NCBI GenBank assembly: GCA_963742925.1
Contig: CAVUNV010000013.1
Span: 1 to 64,000, forward strand
DNA: 64,000 nt
Source of the DNA: PALSA-612 sp963742925
Lineage (GTDB): Bacteria; Actinomycetota; Thermoleophilia; Gaiellales; Gaiellaceae
Reading direction: 5' to 3'
Positions within the stretch are counted from its first letter, which is position 1. Every line of letters starts with the position of its first letter. Positions 53,937-62,640 of the stretch are shown one piece after another. The notes beneath the pieces are model-generated. The model was not told the DNA's origin. It made no database searches and was given only the letters and a program-made list of their open reading frames with translations. The translations under genes were made by a program, and so were the position numbers.

Positions 53937-53969
53937 ATTCTCGGCCGCGTGGCGGGTTAGCCTTCGTCG

Positions 53970-54494
53970 GTGGACGTGCCGTCCGTCGTCGTCGAGCTCC
54001 CGGGGGAGCATGTCCTGCTGAGGTCATACCGGCCGGATGAGTTCGACGCCGCCTTCGAGCAGGCGCGGAACAGCACGACCCGGGTCGGTGAGCTCTCGGC
54101 GGAGCGGATGCGGCTGCGCGTCGCCCGCTCGGGGCGGTTCGTGGAGGGCCGGCTCGATCTCGCCGTGGTCGCGGGCGGCCGCCTCGTCGGCTCGATCGAG
54201 GCGCGAGCGCCCGAGGGCGCGCATCCGCCCGGGGTCTGCGAGATCGGTGTCGAGCTGGTACCCCAGGTGCGCGGCGAGGGGCTCGGCACCGAGGCCGTCA
54301 CCCTGCTGTCGCGTCACCTGCTCGCAAACGGCTTCGTGCGGGTGCAGGCGTCGACGGACGTCGGCAACGCAGCCATGCGGGGGGCGCTCGAGAAGGCCGG
54401 CTTTCGGCTCGAGGGCATCCTCCGCGGATACATGCCCGCCGACGGCCACCGCACCGACGGTGCGCTCTACGCAGTCACGGCTTCCGACCTTTGA
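53970..54494 (+). CDS. GNAT acetyltransferase (RimJ/RimL type)
   Basis: A 174-residue acetyl-CoA-dependent N-acetyltransferase from GTG 53970. Start VVVELPGEHVLLRSYRPDEF is typical of RimJ-like enzymes; the acetyl-CoA loop is PQVRGEGLGTEAVTLLSRHL, followed by VRVQASTDVGNAAMRGALEK and AGFRLEGILRGYMPADGHRT. It sits between thiolase and hydroxyacyl-CoA dehydrogenase on the same strand. Substrate (protein N-terminus or small amine) unknown. Confidence 0.9.
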   Translation: MDVPSVVVELPGEHVLLRSYRPDEFDAAFEQARNSTTRVGELSAERMRLRVARSGRFVEGRLDLAVVAGGRLVGSIEARAPEGAHPPGVCEIGVELVPQVRGEGLGTEAVTLLSRHLLANGFVRVQASTDVGNAAMRGALEKAGFRLEGILRGYMPADGHRTDGALYAVTASDL

Positions 54495-54514
54495 TGCGGT
54501 AGTAGCCTCCGACC

Positions 54515-55348
54515 GTGAGATTCGAGCACGTCCTCGTGGTCGGAGCGGGTCAGATGGGCGCGGGAATCGCCCAGGTGGTCGCGTCGTCGGGCCGGCAGGT
54601 CTCGCTTCACGACGCTGCTCCGGGCGCCGTCGAGCGCGGGCTCGCCGCGATGGGGAAGAGCCTCGCGAAGCTGGCCGAGAGAGGCGGCGGCGACCCGGAT
54701 GACACGCTCGCCCGCGTCCGGCCCGTCGATGACCTGGTTCCAGCCGACCTGATGATCGAGGCGGTCATCGAGGACGCGGCGATCAAGGCCGACGTGTTCC
54801 GCCGCGCGGACGGCCTGTTCCCGGCCGGGGCGATCCTCGCCTCGAATACGTCGTCGATCCCCATCTCCTCGCTCGCTGCCGTGACCGGGAGGCCCGACCG
54901 GGTGATCGGCATGCACTTCTTCAACCCCGTGCCGCTGATGAGCCTCGTCGAGGTCGTTCGCGGCCTCGAGACCTCCGACGAGACAGCCGGGGCGATCGTC
55001 GAGCTGGCACGCGAGCTCGGCAAGACTCCGGCCGAGGCGCGTGACTTCCCGGGCTTCGTCTCGAACCGGATCCTGATGCCGTTCATCAACGAGGCCGCCT
55101 ACGCGCTCCTCGAGGGCGTCGCCGATGCGGAGTCGATCGACACGATCGCCAAGCTCGGCTTCAACCATCCGCTCGGGCCGCTGGCGCTCGCCGACCTGAT
55201 CGGCCTCGACACCTGCGTGGCGATCATGGAAGTGCTCCACGACGGCCTGGGCAATCCGAAGTACGCGCCCTGCCCGCTGCTCCGCCAATATGTCCAGGCC
55301 GGACGGCTGGGCCGGAAGTCGGGGCGCGGCTTCTACGAGTACAGCTGA
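54515..55348 (+). CDS. 3-hydroxyacyl-CoA (3-hydroxybutyryl-CoA) dehydrogenase
   Basis: A 277-residue single-domain-pair HAD(H) enzyme. Rossmann motif VLVVGAGQMGAGIAQVVASS; catalytic block ASNTSSIPISSLAAVTGRPD, RVIGMHFFNPVPLMSLVEVV with the conserved His-Asn; C-terminal dimer domain FPGFVSNRILMPFINEAAYA and NHPLGPLALADLIGLDTCVA. Length is that of Hbd/PaaH rather than the long FadB fusion. The stop TGA shares bases with the next ATG (TGATG). Confidence 0.94.
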   Translation: MRFEHVLVVGAGQMGAGIAQVVASSGRQVSLHDAAPGAVERGLAAMGKSLAKLAERGGGDPDDTLARVRPVDDLVPADLMIEAVIEDAAIKADVFRRADGLFPAGAILASNTSSIPISSLAAVTGRPDRVIGMHFFNPVPLMSLVEVVRGLETSDETAGAIVELARELGKTPAEARDFPGFVSNRILMPFINEAAYALLEGVADAESIDTIAKLGFNHPLGPLALADLIGLDTCVAIMEVLHDGLGNPKYAPCPLLRQYVQAGRLGRKSGRGFYEYS

Positions 55349-56511
55349 TGGACTTCGAGCTCACCGCCGAGCAGCGCGAGACCCAGGCACTCGCACGCGA
55401 CTTCGCGCGGGACCGGATCGAGCCGAACGCCGCGGCCTGGGACCGCGCGCACGGCTTCCCCAGGGAGCTGCTCGACTCGCTCGCCGAGCTCGGCCTGCTC
55501 GGCGTCTGCGTACCGGAGGACCACGGCGGTGCCGGCGCCGGCTTCGTCTCGTACATCCTCGTCCTCGAGGAGCTCTCACGGGCCGACGCCGGCGTCGGCG
55601 TGACGGTCGCGGTGCACACGAGCGCGGCGACGCTTCCGATCCTCGCCTTCGGAACCGACGAGCAGAAGTCGCGGTTCGTGCCGCCGCTCGCGCGGGGCGA
55701 GGCGATCGGAGCCTTCGCGTTGACGGAGCCCGAGGCCGGCTCGGACGCCGGCTCGCTCCGCACGGCCGCGGTGGCCGACGGCGACGGCTGGTCGATCACG
55801 GGCTCCAAGCAGTGGATCACGAACGGCGCCTTCGCCGGCACGGTGCTGCTGTTCGCGCGCACCGACTCCTCGACGCCCGGTCCGGCCGGCGTGTCCGCGT
55901 TCATCCTCGACGGCGACCAGGTGCGCGTCACGCGCGAGGAGGAGAAGCTCGGGTTGAACTCGTCCTCGACGGTCGACCTCGTGCTCGAAGGTGCACGCGC
56001 GGGGCGCGACCGGCTCCTGGGCGGCGAGGGCACGGGTTTCGCGATCGCGATGGCGACGCTCGACGGCGGCCGGATCGGGATCGCGGCCCAGGCGGTCGGG
56101 ATCGCGCAGGCGGCGTACGACGCCGCGCGGGAGTATGCGCTCGAGCGGCGGCAGTTCGGCAAGCGGATCGCCGACTTCCAGGCGATCCAGTGGAAGCTCG
56201 CGGACATGGCGACCGAGATCGACGCCGCCCGGCTGCTCGTCTACCGCGCCGCCTGGCTGAAGGAGCAAGGGCTGCCGCACACGGAGGAGGGAGCCAAGGC
56301 GAAGCTCTACGCGTCGGGTGTCGCCCGCCGGCAGACCGGCGAGGCGATCCAGATCCTCGGCGGCTACGGGTACACGAAGGAGTTCCCGGTCGAGCGCTAC
56401 TACCGCGACGCGAAGATCACCGAGATCTACGAGGGAACGAGCGAGATCCAGCGCCTGGTGATCGCGCGCTCGATCCTCGGCCTCAAGCAGCGCCAGCTCG
56501 CCCAGGGATAG
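55348..56511 (+). CDS. Acyl-CoA dehydrogenase (short/branched-chain type)
   Basis: A 387-residue FAD enzyme. Start MDFELTAEQRETQALARDFA. Signature regions: AFALTEPEAGSDAGSLRTAA, GSKQWITNGAFAGTVLLFAR, LGLNSSSTVDLVLEGARAGR, EYALERRQFGKRIADFQAIQ, and the C-terminal ITEIYEGTSEIQRLVIARSI with the catalytic Glu of butyryl/isovaleryl-type enzymes. Electrons go to ETF, for which etfBA in this window are one candidate. Followed by a strong hairpin terminator. Confidence 0.95.
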   Translation: MDFELTAEQRETQALARDFARDRIEPNAAAWDRAHGFPRELLDSLAELGLLGVCVPEDHGGAGAGFVSYILVLEELSRADAGVGVTVAVHTSAATLPILAFGTDEQKSRFVPPLARGEAIGAFALTEPEAGSDAGSLRTAAVADGDGWSITGSKQWITNGAFAGTVLLFARTDSSTPGPAGVSAFILDGDQVRVTREEEKLGLNSSSTVDLVLEGARAGRDRLLGGEGTGFAIAMATLDGGRIGIAAQAVGIAQAAYDAAREYALERRQFGKRIADFQAIQWKLADMATEIDAARLLVYRAAWLKEQGLPHTEEGAKAKLYASGVARRQTGEAIQILGGYGYTKEFPVERYYRDAKITEIYEGTSEIQRLVIARSILGLKQRQLAQG

Positions 56512-56542
56512 GCGCGGAAGAGCGTCGTGACACGCCCACATC

Positions 56543-56567
56543 GGCCACGGCCCGACGGGCCGTGGCC
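56543..56567 (+). terminator. Terminator after the acyl-CoA dehydrogenase operon
   Basis: Perfect 11-bp stem GGCCACGGCCC (56543-56553) / GGGCCGTGGCC (56557-56567) with a 3-base loop, 32 bp past the stop. Very stable; no U-tract. Confidence 0.7.
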
Positions 56568-56570
56568 GGA

Positions 56571-56700
56571 ACGGTCCCCCACCCTTGGGTGGGGCGTCGT
56601 CCCTCCGCCCTCGAGGTCGACGATACCTGCGACATCCACGCGTGTCTGTGGCGATTGCGTGCCGATTCTCAGCTGCAGTGGGTGCCGACTCTCAGCCTGC
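56571..56700. repeat. Dispersed intergenic repeat, copy 2
   Basis: Hairpin CCCCACCC (56577-56584) TT GGGTGGGG (56587-56594), then CGTCGTCCCTCCGCCC, a middle part with ATCC-CGCG-GTCTGTG, and tandem GTGCCGATTCTCAG / GTGCCGACTCTCAG units (about 56660-56695). Over 56571-56680 it matches the complement of copy 3 closely, including the block right after the hairpin. The end runs into the 3' end of the convergent GNAT gene. Confidence 0.72.
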
Positions 56701-57135
56701 GGCCAGGGCAGGCCGCCACTCATACAGTGCGTCCGGCTCCTTCTCCATGTTGCCGGCGCCGTCCGTGAGCTTCACGAGCCGAAAGCCGTGGCGCTCGTAG
56801 AACCTCCTGGCGCCCGCGTTCTTCTGGAACACCCAGAGCTCGAGACGCTGCGGCCGCAGATGCTTCGCATGAGCGAGCAACGCGCCGCCGAGGCCCTGGT
56901 TCTGCGCGGCCGGACCGACATTGATGTGGGTGAGCTCGTCGTCCCTGAGCCCGATGAACCCGACGACGACACCATCCTCCTCCGCGACCCAGATCTCGTC
57001 GCGATCGATGAACCATCCTCCGAGCAGCGGCCGGTGCTCCTCGGAGATGCGCGGCAGATAGGTCATCTCGTCGCGAACCCGGACGAAGACATCGCTGACC
57101 GCCTCGGCATCATCGCGGGTGGCGCGTCGGATCAT
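56692..57135 (-). CDS. GNAT acetyltransferase
   Basis: A 147-residue N-acetyltransferase. Order of motifs: IRRATRDDAEAVSDVFVRVR, IWVAEEDGVVVGFIGLRDDE, acetyl-CoA loop VGPAAQNQGLGGALLAHAKH, LELWVFQKNAGARRFYERHG. The Q/RxxGxG/A loop is intact. Divergent from the adenosyltransferase gene with a 17-bp gap. Substrate unknown. Confidence 0.92.
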   Translation of the reverse strand: MIRRATRDDAEAVSDVFVRVRDEMTYLPRISEEHRPLLGGWFIDRDEIWVAEEDGVVVGFIGLRDDELTHINVGPAAQNQGLGGALLAHAKHLRPQRLELWVFQKNAGARRFYERHGFRLVKLTDGAGNMEKEPDALYEWRPALAAG

Positions 57136-57152
57136 CGCCGTAATCTAGGGGC

Positions 57153-57734
57153 ATGGCCCGGAAGCGCGAGGAGCCGGTTCGCCTGACGCGCATCTACACG
57201 CGCACGGGGGACACCGGCGAGACGAGCCTCGGCGACGGCTCGCGCGTTCCGAAGCTCGACCCGCGGATCGGCGCGTTCGGAACCGTGGACGAGCTCAACT
57301 CGTTGATCGGGCTGGTGCTGGCGGCATCGAGCGACGCGGAGCAGCGATCGACGCTCGAGCGGATCCAGAACGAGCTGTTCGACCTCGGCGCCGACCTCTC
57401 GGTGCCGTTCGGGATCGGCGATCGCCTCCGGATCGAGCAGCCGGCGATCGAGCGGCTCGAAGCAGACTGCGATCGCTTCAACGCCGACCTCGCGCCGCTC
57501 AGGAGCTTCGTGCTGCCGGGCGGAACGGAAGCGGCCGCCCGGCTCCAGGTAGCCCGTGCCGTCTGCCGCCGCGCCGAGCGCGAGGCGCTTGCCGCCTCCG
57601 CCCAGATCGAGATCAACCCTCTCGCGCTCGTGTACCTGAACCGGCTCTCCGATCTCCTGTTCATCCTCGCGCGGGCTGCGAATGCAGCGGCCGGCGAGGA
57701 CGAGCCGCTCTGGAAGCCGGGAGGAGAGCGGTGA
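57153..57734 (+). CDS. Cob(I)alamin adenosyltransferase, PduO type
   Basis: A 193-residue ATP:corrinoid adenosyltransferase making adenosylcobalamin. Markers: N-terminal ATP site RIYTRTGDTGETSLGDGSRV, GAFGTVDELNSLIGLVLAAS, RIQNELFDLGADLSVPFG, and the C-terminal CRRAEREALAASAQIEINPL and YLNRLSDLLFILARAAN. The product is the cofactor of the methylmalonyl-CoA mutase encoded 1.5 kb downstream. The gene is bracketed, with the GNAT gene, by inverted copies of the dispersed repeat. Confidence 0.95.
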   Translation: MARKREEPVRLTRIYTRTGDTGETSLGDGSRVPKLDPRIGAFGTVDELNSLIGLVLAASSDAEQRSTLERIQNELFDLGADLSVPFGIGDRLRIEQPAIERLEADCDRFNADLAPLRSFVLPGGTEAAARLQVARAVCRRAEREALAASAQIEINPLALVYLNRLSDLLFILARAANAAAGEDEPLWKPGGER

Positions 57735-57756
57735 CACTCGCTGCCTCCGATCGGCC

Positions 57757-57882
57757 CTGCTGAGAATCGTCACGGCCTGTCTGCTGAAAATCGACACGCG
57801 ATCGGCACAGACGTGCGCGGATTTCGGCGTTACGCTCTCGGCGTGGGCGGAGGGACGACGCCCCACCCTTGGGTGGGGGACC
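57757..57882. repeat. Dispersed intergenic repeat, copy 3 (inverted relative to copy 2)
   Basis: Read on the minus strand it gives the same order as copy 2: hairpin CCCCACCC/GGGTGGGG (57861-57868, 57871-57878 on the plus strand), CGTCGTCCCTCCGCCC, a CGCACGTCTGTGCCGATCG block and tandem CGATTTTCAGCAG / CGATTCTCAGCAG units (57765-57795). It occupies most of the 192-bp gap between the adenosyltransferase and flippase genes; nothing else is seen there. Confidence 0.72.
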
Positions 57883-57926
57883 GGCCGCTCGGCCGGGTCG
57901 GCAGGACCCGAACCTAGAATCAGACG

Positions 57927-59186
57927 GTGACGGTGACTGCCGATCGGGCCGCGGGAGAGACCGGAGCCCGGCGGGCGTTGATCGGATCGGGTCTCGTGCT
58001 CGCGCTTGCGGTCGGTCTCGCGAACGCGCTCAATGCCGTGTTCCAGTTCTCGCTCGCGCGGATCCTCGATCCCGCCGAGTACTCGCTGCTCGCTGCGCTC
58101 TTCGCCGTCGTCTTGATCGGCGCTGTGCCGCCGCTCGCCTTTCAGGCCACGACCGCGCGCAGCGTGGCATCGAAGCTGGCGGAGGGCCGTACCGCCGAGG
58201 CCGGTGTCTTCCTGCGGGGGACGTTGCGCTCGGTGCTCGCCTGGACAGCCGTGCTCCTGCTGCTCGCGGCGGCGCTCGCCGCCGTCGGCGCGGCGCTCGG
58301 GCTCGCGCAACCGCTGGCGATCGGGGCGACGGCCGCCACGGTCGCGATCGCGCTCGTGATTCCGGTCGTCTGGGGAGGGCTCCAGGGAGCGGGGCGGTTC
58401 CGCGACCTGGCCCTCGCGACGCTCCTGTTCGCCGGGACGCGTCTCGCCGCCGGGGTCGTGATCGGCAAGGCCGGGGGAGGGGTCGGCGCCGTCATGCTGG
58501 GCGTTGCCGGCGCGACGGCGCTGACCGCGGCCGTCTCGCTCGTGCCTCTCCGCGGCCTGCTCAGGCTGACGGACAGCGCGCGCCCGGTCCGACGGCGCCT
58601 GGCCACGCTCCCGAACGCGGGAGCGGCGGTCGGCCTCACGACGCTCGCAGCCCTCGCGACGACCGACCTGCTCGTGGCCAAGCTCGCGTTCACGGGCGGC
58701 ACAGCCGGCGACTACGCCGCCGCCTCGGTGGGCGCCCGCGTGCTGCTGTTGATCCCGATCGCCGTCACGACCGTGCTCTTTCCACGTGTGGCCACGCTTC
58801 GCGACCGCGGGCGCGAGCGGGCGCACCTGAGGGCCGGACTGCTCGTCGTCGGGATCACCGGGGCGGTCGCAACGGCGCTGCTGTGGACCTTCGCCGAGCC
58901 ACTGATCAACCTGACCTTCGGGTCGAAGTACGACGACGCGGCGCCGTGGCTCGGGCCGCTCAGCCTCGCGATGGCGCTGTACGCACTCGCCACCGTCTAC
59001 CTCTACCACTTCCTCTCGCTGGGACGGTCGCGCTTCGCGCTCTGCCTGGTCGGGATCCTCGCCGTGCAACTCGCGATCTTCGGTGCCTTCCATGCGAGCC
59101 CGCGAGAGCTGATCGGCATCCAGATCGGCGTCTCGGCGGTCACCCTCCTCGCCTGCGAGGTGTGGTATCTCCGGCGGCACCGGTAG
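57927..59186 (+). CDS. Polysaccharide-type flippase (MOP superfamily)
   Basis: A 419-residue membrane protein with about 12 helices, from GTG 57927. N-terminal block ALNAVFQFSLARILDPAEYS is the typical start of O-antigen/teichoic-acid flippases; then AAVGLTTLAALATTDLLVAK, GDYAAASVGARVLLLIPIAV, TVLFPRVATLRDRG and PLINLTFGSKYDDAAPWLGP. It probably moves lipid-linked glycans across the membrane. No glycosyltransferases are adjacent, so the glycan is unknown. Confidence 0.88.
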   Translation: MTVTADRAAGETGARRALIGSGLVLALAVGLANALNAVFQFSLARILDPAEYSLLAALFAVVLIGAVPPLAFQATTARSVASKLAEGRTAEAGVFLRGTLRSVLAWTAVLLLLAAALAAVGAALGLAQPLAIGATAATVAIALVIPVVWGGLQGAGRFRDLALATLLFAGTRLAAGVVIGKAGGGVGAVMLGVAGATALTAAVSLVPLRGLLRLTDSARPVRRRLATLPNAGAAVGLTTLAALATTDLLVAKLAFTGGTAGDYAAASVGARVLLLIPIAVTTVLFPRVATLRDRGRERAHLRAGLLVVGITGAVATALLWTFAEPLINLTFGSKYDDAAPWLGPLSLAMALYALATVYLYHFLSLGRSRFALCLVGILAVQLAIFGAFHASPRELIGIQIGVSAVTLLACEVWYLRRHR

Positions 59187-59214
59187 CGCGGACGGCGCGC
59201 CCTACAATCAGGGC

Positions 59215-60880
59215 ATGGCGACGACCGAGGACAGGCGGAAGCTCGACGCCACCGAGGCATGGCGCCAGGGGCACTACGCGGCGGCACCCGAGCGCACCGA
59301 CGAGCTGCTCTCGACGATCTCCGGCATCGAGGTCGATCCGCTCGCCACGCCCGACACGGCCGGCGTGGACTACGACCGCGATCTCGGCTTCCCGGGCGAG
59401 TTCCCGTTCACGCGCGGCGTGTATCCGTCGATGTACCGCGGCCAGCTGTGGACGATGCGCCAGTTCGCGGGGTTCGGCACCGCGGAGGAGACGAACGAGC
59501 GCTTCCGCTATCTGCTCGAGCACGGGCAGACGGGGCTGTCGACGGCCTTCGACATGCCGACGCTGATGGGCTACGACTCCGACCACCCGAAGTCGCTCGG
59601 CGAGGTCGGCCGCGAAGGGGTGGCGATCGACTCGCTCGCCGACATGGAGACGCTGTTCGCCGGCATCCCGCTCGGCGAGGTGTCGACGTCGATGACGATC
59701 AACTCCCCGGCCGCGATCCTGCTCGCCTTCTACATCTGCGTGGGCGAGCAGCAGGGTGCGCCCCGCGACCAGCTGCGCGGGACGGTGCAGACGGACATCC
59801 TCAAGGAGTACATCGCGCAGAAGGAGTTCATCTTCCCGCCGGAGCCCTCGATGCGGCTCGTCGTGGACATGATCGAGTTCTGCTCGCGTGAGCTGCCGCG
59901 CATGCATCCGGTCTCGATCTCGGGCTACCACATCCGCGAGGCGGGCTCGACGGCCGCGCAGGAGCTCGCGTTCACACTCGCCGACGGGTTCGCGTACGTG
60001 GACGCGTGCGTGGAGCGCGGCCTGGGCGTCGACGAGTTCGCGCCGCGGCTCTCCTTCTTCTTCAACGCGCACATCGACTTCTTCGAGGAGATCGCCAAGT
60101 ACCGGGCGGCGCGGCGGATCTGGGCGCGCGAGCTGCGCGACAGGTACGGGGCGAAGGATCCGCGCTCCTGGCTGATGCGCTTCCACACCCAGACGGCGGG
60201 TGTGTCGCTGACGGCGCAGCAGCCGGAGGTGAACATCGTCCGGACGGCGATCGAGGCGCTGGCAGCGGTGCTGGGCGGGACGCAGAGCCTGCACACGAAC
60301 TCGTTCGACGAGGCGCTGGCGCTGCCGACCGAGCACGCGGTGCGGATCGCGCTGCGGACCCAGCAGGTGATCGCGCACGAGTCGGGAGTCGTGAGCTCGA
60401 TCGACCCGCTCGGCGGCTCCTACTTCCTCGAGACGCTGACGAGCGAGCTCGAGCGACAGGCCTACGACTACTTCGACCGGATCGCGAAGCTCGGCGGGGT
60501 CGTGCCGGCGATCAAGGACAACTTCTTCCAGCGCGAGATCGCCGACGCCTCGTTCCGCTACCAGTCCGAGGTGGAGCGCGAGCAGCGTGTGATCGTCGGC
60601 GTCAACCGCTACACCCTCGACGACGAGCCGGAGCCCGACATCCTCCGCATCGACCCGGCGCTCGAGCAAAAGCAGATCGACCGCGTCCAGGCGCTCCGAG
60701 CCCGGCGCGACTCGGCCCGGGTCGAGCAGCGGCTCGCCGAGCTGAAGGCCGCCGCCGCCGGCGAGGCGAACCTGATGCCGCTGCTCGTCGACGCGGCCCG
60801 CGACTACGTGACGATGGGCGAGATGTGCGACGCCTTGCGTGAAGATCTGGGGGGTCTGGCGGGAGACACCCGTCTTCTGA
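59215..60880 (+). CDS. Methylmalonyl-CoA mutase large-subunit type catalytic domain (frameshift near the end)
   Basis: TIM-barrel acyl-CoA mutase lacking its own B12 domain, about 554 residues. Markers: FPFTRGVYPSMYRGQLWTMR, GLSTAFDMPTLMGYDSDHPK, STSMTINSPAAILLAFYICV, MHPVSISGYHIREAGSTAAQ, RFHTQTAGVSLTAQQPEVNI, GGTQSLHTNSFDEALALPTE. At MCDALRE the frame slips: removing one A near 60842 restores EIWGVWRETPVF and TGA 60878-60880, the normal family end. Without this the frame would run to 60972 into the convergent gene. The B12 subunit is encoded at 63390. Substrate could be methylmalonyl- or another isomerisable acyl-CoA. Confidence 0.92.
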
Positions 60881-60895
60881 TCCCCGGACCGGCGA

Positions 60896-62188
60896 CTACG
60901 TCGCCTGGTCCGGCGCGAGACCCAGTTCTTCCAGTGCCTCCTTCTCGGCCTGCTCGTCCTCGGTATCCGTGAGGTAGTCCTCCGCATGGCCGAGCGCGGT
61001 GAACGCCTTGAAGAACAACGCGAGCCCGACGATGATGACCCCGATCGCGCCGTAGACCCACTCGACGTTCTGCTGGCCGAGAGACTTGATCACGGCGCCG
61101 CCGATCAGCGTTCCGACCGGGATCGCCGACCATGCGATCACGCCGGCGATGCTCGCGACGCGTCCCATCATGTGCGGCGGCACGATCATCTGCCGCAGGC
61201 TCTGGGTGTTGATGTTCAGGAAGAGGCCGAACCCGGACGCCGCCGCCCAGAGCACGAGCGCGACGACGTAGTGATCCGTCGCGGCGAAGCCCACGATGAA
61301 CGCGCCGTGGAGGATCATCGCGCCGATCGCGGCGTCGCTGAACTTCACCTTCTTGCGGATCGAACCGGCCGACAGCCCGAGCACGACCACCCCGAGGCCC
61401 CCCGCGGCGAAGAGGTAGCCGACGCGCGAGTCGGTGGCGTGCAGACGGACCTTCCCGAAGAGCACGAGCTGGAACCCCGCCGTGGCGCCGAAGAAGTTGA
61501 TCAGCGCCATCATCAGAGAGATGTTCCGGAGGACGGGATGGCCGAACACGTAGCGCAGGCCCTCCTGGACGTCGCGGAGGATGTGCGTAGGCTCGCGTTC
61601 CTCGTCGACGTTGAAGCGGCGCCGGACCAGACTCAACGCGACGGCCGACACGAGGAAGCTCGCGGCGTCGACGAAGAGGAGGTCCGAGATGGGCATGACC
61701 GCAACGAGCAGCCCCGCGAGCAGCGGCCCCACGACCGAGGCGGCCGAGTAGCTCGCCATGATCCGGCCGTTTGCGGTGACGAGCAATTCCTTCGGCACGA
61801 GGCTCGGGATCGCTGCGAACTCGCCCGAGTCGAACGCGATCGTCAGGCATGCCGTCACGAACGCCATCGCGAAGATCCACCAGACCGAGAGGATGCCGAG
61901 GTAGTCGAAGACCGGAACCGACGCGATCGCGGCACCGCGTCCGAGGTCGACCGCGATCATCATCCGCTTGCGGTCGACGCGATCCACCCACGCGCCGATC
62001 AGCAGCCCGAACAGGAGATACGGGAGGAAGTACGCAACCGCCGTCAACGCGAGGTAGATGGGGGAGTGCGTCAGCGTGTAGACGAGGAGGGGCAGCGCGA
62101 ACGCCGTGAACGAGCTGCCGACGTTCGAGATCGTCTGCCCGGTCCAGAACTTCCAGAAGTCGCCGCTCAGCCTCTGTGCGGGTGACAT
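60896..62188 (-). CDS. MFS transporter
   Basis: A 430-residue major facilitator of the Enterobactin-exporter/MFS_3-like type with 12 helices. Start FWKFWTGQTISNVGSSFTAF; loop 2-3 motif GLLIGAWVDRVDRKRMMIAV; middle LRDVQEGLRYVFGHPVLRNI; second half SIRKKVKFSDAAIGAMILHG. The acidic tail (DTEDEQAEKEALEELG) is cytoplasmic. It is divergent from a MarR regulator with an operator in the 26-bp gap, so a drug or metabolite exporter under MarR control is likely. Confidence 0.92.
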   Translation of the reverse strand: MSPAQRLSGDFWKFWTGQTISNVGSSFTAFALPLLVYTLTHSPIYLALTAVAYFLPYLLFGLLIGAWVDRVDRKRMMIAVDLGRGAAIASVPVFDYLGILSVWWIFAMAFVTACLTIAFDSGEFAAIPSLVPKELLVTANGRIMASYSAASVVGPLLAGLLVAVMPISDLLFVDAASFLVSAVALSLVRRRFNVDEEREPTHILRDVQEGLRYVFGHPVLRNISLMMALINFFGATAGFQLVLFGKVRLHATDSRVGYLFAAGGLGVVVLGLSAGSIRKKVKFSDAAIGAMILHGAFIVGFAATDHYVVALVLWAAASGFGLFLNINTQSLRQMIVPPHMMGRVASIAGVIAWSAIPVGTLIGGAVIKSLGQQNVEWVYGAIGVIIVGLALFFKAFTALGHAEDYLTDTEDEQAEKEALEELGLAPDQAT

Positions 62189-62191
62189 ACC

Positions 62192-62208
62192 GGTAACTTA
62201 CCTATACT
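62192..62208. promoter_or_regulatory. Putative MarR operator and leaderless -10 in the MFS/marR gap
   Basis: The 26-bp gap holds a perfect palindrome GGTAA-C-TTACC (62192-62202) next to TATACT (62203-62208), the -10 for marR only 6 bases before its GTG (62215). Binding at the palindrome would cover both promoters. Palindrome and -10 are seen; their use is inferred. Confidence 0.6.
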
Positions 62209-62214
62209 GTCGGT

Positions 62215-62637
62215 GTGAGCAAGAACCTGCGTGTCGCGGAGGACATCCACCGCGCGCTCGTCGACCTGGCGCTGCGGACGATGGAGCACGAGAAGCGCTG
62301 CAAGGAGCGGCTCGGCCTCAAGAGCACCCATGCGCGGGTTCTCTTCCGGCTCGAGCCCGGCGAGGAGATCACGATCAGGATGCTTGCGGAACGGGTCCGG
62401 CTCGACGCCTCCAACGTCTCCACCGCCGTCGCCGAGCTCGAGGCGAACGGCCTGCTGGAGCACCGTCCGGCGCCGCACGACCGCCGTTCGCGGCCGGTTG
62501 CCCTGACTCCGGCCGGCGGCCGTGTACGGGCGAAGCTCGTCCGGTGCCTGTTCACCGATCCGCCGTCCGTTCGCGGCTTGACGCCGGCCGAGCAGCTGGA
62601 GCTCCGCGAGCTGCTCAAGCGCACGCAGGAGACCTGA
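62215..62637 (+). CDS. MarR-family transcriptional regulator
   Basis: A 140-residue winged-helix repressor, GTG 62215. Dimer helix RVAEDIHRALVDLALRTMEH; recognition region TIRMLAERVRLDASNVSTAV, AELEANGLLEHRPAPHDRRS with the wing DRRSRPVALTPAGGRVRAKL. The DxRxxxxxLT wing is the MarR hallmark. The near-absent leader before GTG suggests leaderless translation. Presumably represses itself and the divergent MFS exporter. Confidence 0.93.
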   Translation: MSKNLRVAEDIHRALVDLALRTMEHEKRCKERLGLKSTHARVLFRLEPGEEITIRMLAERVRLDASNVSTAVAELEANGLLEHRPAPHDRRSRPVALTPAGGRVRAKLVRCLFTDPPSVRGLTPAEQLELRELLKRTQET

Positions 62638-62640
62638 GCG

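Noticed and set aside
57132..59180. Minus-strand open frame of ~680 codons over the adenosyltransferase and flippase genes
   Set aside because: Low-complexity R/E/D/Q-rich shadow; both plus-strand genes have clear family motifs.
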